Source of the DNA: MRBY01 sp943371005
Lineage (GTDB): Bacteria; Cyanobacteriota; Cyanobacteriia; Cyanobacteriales; MRBY01
Length of the DNA: 64,000 nt
Assembly (NCBI GenBank): GCA_943371005.1
Contig: CALRTB020000005.1
Location: forward strand, 186,001 to 250,000
Direction: 5' to 3'
The translations under genes and the position numbers were made by a program. Within the stretch, counting starts at the first letter, position 1, and each line of letters starts with the position of its first letter. Below, in pieces: positions 61,771-64,000 of the stretch. The notes below the pieces were generated by a model. The model was not told the DNA's origin, did no database searches, and saw nothing but the letters and a program-made list of their open reading frames with translations.

Positions 61771-61795
61771 TTCAACAATCACGGAGCACATTTGT

Positions 61796-62758
61796 ATGCC
61801 TTATACTCTCGATGCAGCAAGAAACATTTTCCCCAGTACATTAACTGCGGATGTTGTGCCGGCTACCAGCGCTCGGTTTAGTCAACTGAGTGCAGAGGAT
61901 CAACTGGCATTAATTTGGTTTGCTTACCTTGAAATGGGTAAGTCAATTACCATTGCTGCTCCTGGTGCGGCTAATATGCAGTTTGCAGAATCTACCCTTT
62001 TGCAAATCAAGCAGCTCTCTTTTAAAGATCAAGCCCAGGTAATGTGCGACTTGGCAAACCGTATCGATACGCCCATTAACCGTACCTATGCGACTTGGTC
62101 TGTCAACATTAAGCTCGGTTTCTGGTATCGCCTCGGTGAATGGATGGAAGAAGGTAGTGTCGCGCCGATCCCTGCTGGCTATAAGCTTTCTGCCAATGCT
62201 TCTGCGGTTTTAGATACGATCCGTAGCCTGGAACCTGGTCAACAAATTACGGTTCTGAGAAATGCCGTCGTTGATATGGGTTTTGACCCAGCCAAGATGG
62301 AAGGTTATCAGCGTGTTGCTGAGCCTGTTGTCGTACCGACAGAAATTGCCCAACGGGAAAAAGTCGAAATCGAAGGTGTAGATAACCCCACGATCACCCA
62401 GTACATGACCAACCTCAATGCTAATGATTTTCCGGCATTGATCAGTCTTTTTGCTGAAGATGGTGCTCTGCAGCCGCCGTTCCAGCGTCCGATTGTCGGG
62501 AAAGATGCGGTATTACGTTTCTTCCAAGAGGAATGTCAAAACCTAAAACTCAATCCGAAGAAAGGGGTTGTGGAACCAACCGATGATGGTTATACCCAAA
62601 TTAAAGTGACTGGTACCTGCGAAACGCCTTGGTTTGGCGCGGCTGTGGGTATGAATGTGGCTTGGCGCTTCCTCCTCAATCCTGAAGGAAAAATCTTCTT
62701 TGTGGCCGTTGATTTGCTCGCATCTGCGAAGGAACTCCTCAACCTTGTGCGCAAGTAA
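61796..62758 (+). CDS. ocp: Orange carotenoid protein
   Basis: Soluble 320 aa photoprotective protein binding a keto-carotenoid; blue-green light converts it to the red form that quenches phycobilisomes. N-terminal all-helical domain (residues about 20-165; WFAYLEMGKSI, Tyr44, Trp110, Arg155) and C-terminal NTF2 domain with Tyr203 and Trp290, which correspond to the ketocarotenoid-binding Tyr201/Trp288 of Synechocystis OCP shifted by two. The ATG at 61796 follows GGAG; the longer upstream frame is not conserved and overlaps the inverted repeat. Followed by crtW and, across the edge, frp. Confidence 0.95.
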   Translation: MPYTLDAARNIFPSTLTADVVPATSARFSQLSAEDQLALIWFAYLEMGKSITIAAPGAANMQFAESTLLQIKQLSFKDQAQVMCDLANRIDTPINRTYATWSVNIKLGFWYRLGEWMEEGSVAPIPAGYKLSANASAVLDTIRSLEPGQQITVLRNAVVDMGFDPAKMEGYQRVAEPVVVPTEIAQREKVEIEGVDNPTITQYMTNLNANDFPALISLFAEDGALQPPFQRPIVGKDAVLRFFQEECQNLKLNPKKGVVEPTDDGYTQIKVTGTCETPWFGAAVGMNVAWRFLLNPEGKIFFVAVDLLASAKELLNLVRK

Positions 62759-62806
62759 TGAATGCTTGGATGAATTGCCTTAATTCTGAATAAATTCATC
62801 CCTGGT

Positions 62807-62831
62807 AACGTCCCAATTGGGGCGTTTTTTT
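62807..62831 (+). terminator. Intrinsic terminator after ocp
   Basis: Eight-pair stem AACGTCCC/GGGGCGTT with one G-U pair around an AATT loop (62807-62826), then a T-run to 62831. It separates ocp from crtW, whose start follows within 20 bp, so read-through or a separate crtW promoter is needed. Confidence 0.85.
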
Positions 62832-62842
62832 GTCAGTATGGC

Positions 62843-63583
62843 GTGGTTGGAGACAATATTTTGAAATTGATGCGGCAAGAAGAGGGTCTGGGATTATTGT
62901 GGGCGATCGCCATTTTCTCGGCTTGGCTGGGAAGTGCTGTGTATTGGTTGAGCCATCCGTTAATGGAACTTTCCTGGCCTGGAATTATTGCGGGAATTTG
63001 CGTCAGAACCTTTTTTCATACGGGTTTATTTATTTTGGCCCATGATGCCATGCACGGTAATTTGTTGCCGAGTTCTCCCCGTTGGAACCATCGTCTGGGT
63101 CGTTGGGGGGTCAATCTGTATGCTTGTTTGTCCTACAGAGACTGTATCCGCAACCATGCCAAGCACCATCACCACCCTGCTCAACCGGGGGATCCAGATT
63201 TTCATAATGGGCGGCATCGCCACCCGCTGCTGTGGTACTGGCATTTTATGGGGAAATATTTAGCCTGGCGGCAGTTCTGGGGGTTTGTGCTGATCTTTGG
63301 GGCGATCGCCTTGCCATTAAATCTTTTTGGGAATGTGCCCTACGAAAATTTTTTTGTGTTTTGTCTGCTGCCGATTTTTCTGAGTTCTTGGCAACTGTTT
63401 TTCTTTGGGACTTATCTGCCCCACCGCGATCGCCGCTCTCTGCCAAAACCCAGCATCAAACCGTCAGTTGGGTGGCGAATTTGGTCATTTTTAAGCTGTT
63501 ACCATTTCGGCACGTTCCACGAAGAACACCACCGTCATCCCCACAAACCTTGGTTTAGGCTGCCGGGTCACGGTATTTCTTAA
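62843..63583 (+). CDS. crtW: Beta-carotene ketolase CrtW
   Basis: Membrane di-iron ketolase adding 4-keto groups to make echinenone/canthaxanthin-type carotenoids, including the OCP ligand. His boxes are HDAMHG, HAKHHHH and HEEHHRHPH, all intact; 246 aa with about four membrane spans. The start is uncertain: GTG 62843 is used, but TTG 62861 (with GGAG at 62849-62852) and ATG 62870 (MRQEEG) are alternatives. Located between ocp and frp, as in PCC 7002-type genomes. Confidence 0.9.
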   Translation: MVGDNILKLMRQEEGLGLLWAIAIFSAWLGSAVYWLSHPLMELSWPGIIAGICVRTFFHTGLFILAHDAMHGNLLPSSPRWNHRLGRWGVNLYACLSYRDCIRNHAKHHHHPAQPGDPDFHNGRHRHPLLWYWHFMGKYLAWRQFWGFVLIFGAIALPLNLFGNVPYENFFVFCLLPIFLSSWQLFFFGTYLPHRDRRSLPKPSIKPSVGWRIWSFLSCYHFGTFHEEHHRHPHKPWFRLPGHGIS

Positions 63584-63708
63584 CAAAATTGTAATAAAAA
63601 CCTTAAATTCCTACGAGCGCTTATTTTGAGCGGTGTTTTTGCCCAGGCGATCGCCGCCAAATTGCGGAATTATGAGAATTTAAACTGCGCTTTTGATACA
63701 TAACTTAT

Positions 63709-63714
63709 TATAAT
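63709..63714 (+). promoter_or_regulatory. Candidate -10 element before frp
   Basis: A perfect TATAAT about 70 nt before the frp start in an AT-rich stretch; no matching -35 hexamer at the usual distance. Suggests frp has its own promoter, separate from ocp-crtW, which is inference. Confidence 0.4.
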
Positions 63715-63784
63715 CAAGCCCATTAGTTTGAACTTACTAAAGTCAAAACAATATTTATTTTAAAACTCACTTTTTCAATTACCC

Positions 63785-64000
63785 ATGCTAACGATGCCCA
63801 CTGCGAACACTCAATGGTCACTGCAAGAGAAAACCATCGCCAAGGAAGCGTTTGACTTATCCTACCGCCGAGAAATTGCCGCAGTGATGGCCGAAGCAAA
63901 ACGACAAGCCAACCTCGCCGAAGACCCCACTGATCTCTGGCAACTTAACGATTTTTTAAGTGCCCGACGGCATTATCTGGATGGGAAATACGATTTCAGC
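63785..64000 (+). CDS. frp: Fluorescence recovery protein FRP, N-terminal part (cut by window end)
   Basis: The first 72 codons are visible. LWQLNDFLSARRHYLDGKYD matches the diagnostic LWKLHDFLSAKRHEIDGKYD region of Synechocystis FRP, and the preceding all-helical segment (EKTIAKEAFDLSYRREIAAV) fits the family. FRP speeds the return of red OCP to the orange form. A second ATG (63794, MPTANTQW) is also possible. The stop lies beyond the window, which is why no closed frame is seen. Confidence 0.88.
   Translation, partial: MLTMPTANTQWSLQEKTIAKEAFDLSYRREIAAVMAEAKRQANLAEDPTDLWQLNDFLSARRHYLDGKYDFS

Noticed and set aside
61682..61795. N-terminal extension of OCP from the upstream ATG
   Set aside because: The extra 38 residues are unlike any OCP and coincide with the inverted repeat; the ATG at 61796 has its own ribosome site.

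Overview
The window looks like a chromosome segment from a unicellular, salt-tolerant cyanobacterium close to the Synechococcus/Picosynechococcus PCC 7002 group. The HIP1 palindrome GCGATCGC occurs throughout most of it. It carries orange carotenoid protein, its ketolase and fluorescence recovery protein, the circadian kinase SasA, an SLH porin, and the complete route for the compatible solute glucosylglycerol. The species assignment is inference from gene content and remembered gene order. I saw no rRNA, tRNA, CRISPR array, transposase or prophage.

Left part (1-10.2 kb, mostly minus strand): a partial VWA protein, glycolate oxidase subunit GlcD, a proteobacterial-type (class I) phosphoribulokinase, trpF-mobA with an M41-like peptidase lacking an ATPase, and then the minus-strand run ggpS-glpD-gpsA. 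That run supplies, consumes and interconverts glycerol-3-phosphate. At 11-28.7 kb the theme continues with two glucosylglycerol hydrolase paralogues (gghA), glpK and the glucosylglycerol-phosphate phosphatase stpA/ggpP. Two MFS-type carriers sit divergently beside the second gghA. A GDPD phosphodiesterase at 31 kb also yields glycerol-3-phosphate.

Between the two gghA copies (13.6-19.7 kb) is an AT-richer block with no HIP1 site. It encodes three secreted proteins: a sphingomyelinase C with an N-terminal Microcystis-lectin (MVL)-like mannan-binding domain, a PLAT plus aerolysin-like pore-forming protein, and a hemopexin-repeat protein. The sphingomyelinase and the pore-former end in the same ~80-residue module (one and two copies). 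I read this as a candidate cytolysin island acting on eukaryotic membranes; it is the most novel part of the window.

Middle and right parts (28.7-61.6 kb): a tandem Uma2 pair, an ABC ATPase, an RluA-type pseudouridine synthase with a long N-terminal extension, two-component proteins, a desaturase, GDP-fucose synthase, HemW, a PIN-TRAM protein, nagA/purE, an AT-rich AAA ATPase plus DUF4276 pair (candidate defence), LivF/NatE, a GH57 branching enzyme, sasA/patD, the Rel/SpoT enzyme, a diguanylate cyclase, the porin, PhhB and TldD. GC-rich palindromic repeats recur at 49.1, 57.2 and 60.0 kb. The right end holds the photoprotection module ocp-crtW-frp, with frp cut by the window edge.

Regulatory points of note: a terminator-like hairpin in the ggpS leader, a predicted pairing site for the sRNA Yfr1 over the porin ribosome binding site, a long inverted repeat just before ocp, and a 25-codon ORF with a perfect Shine-Dalgarno upstream of phhB.
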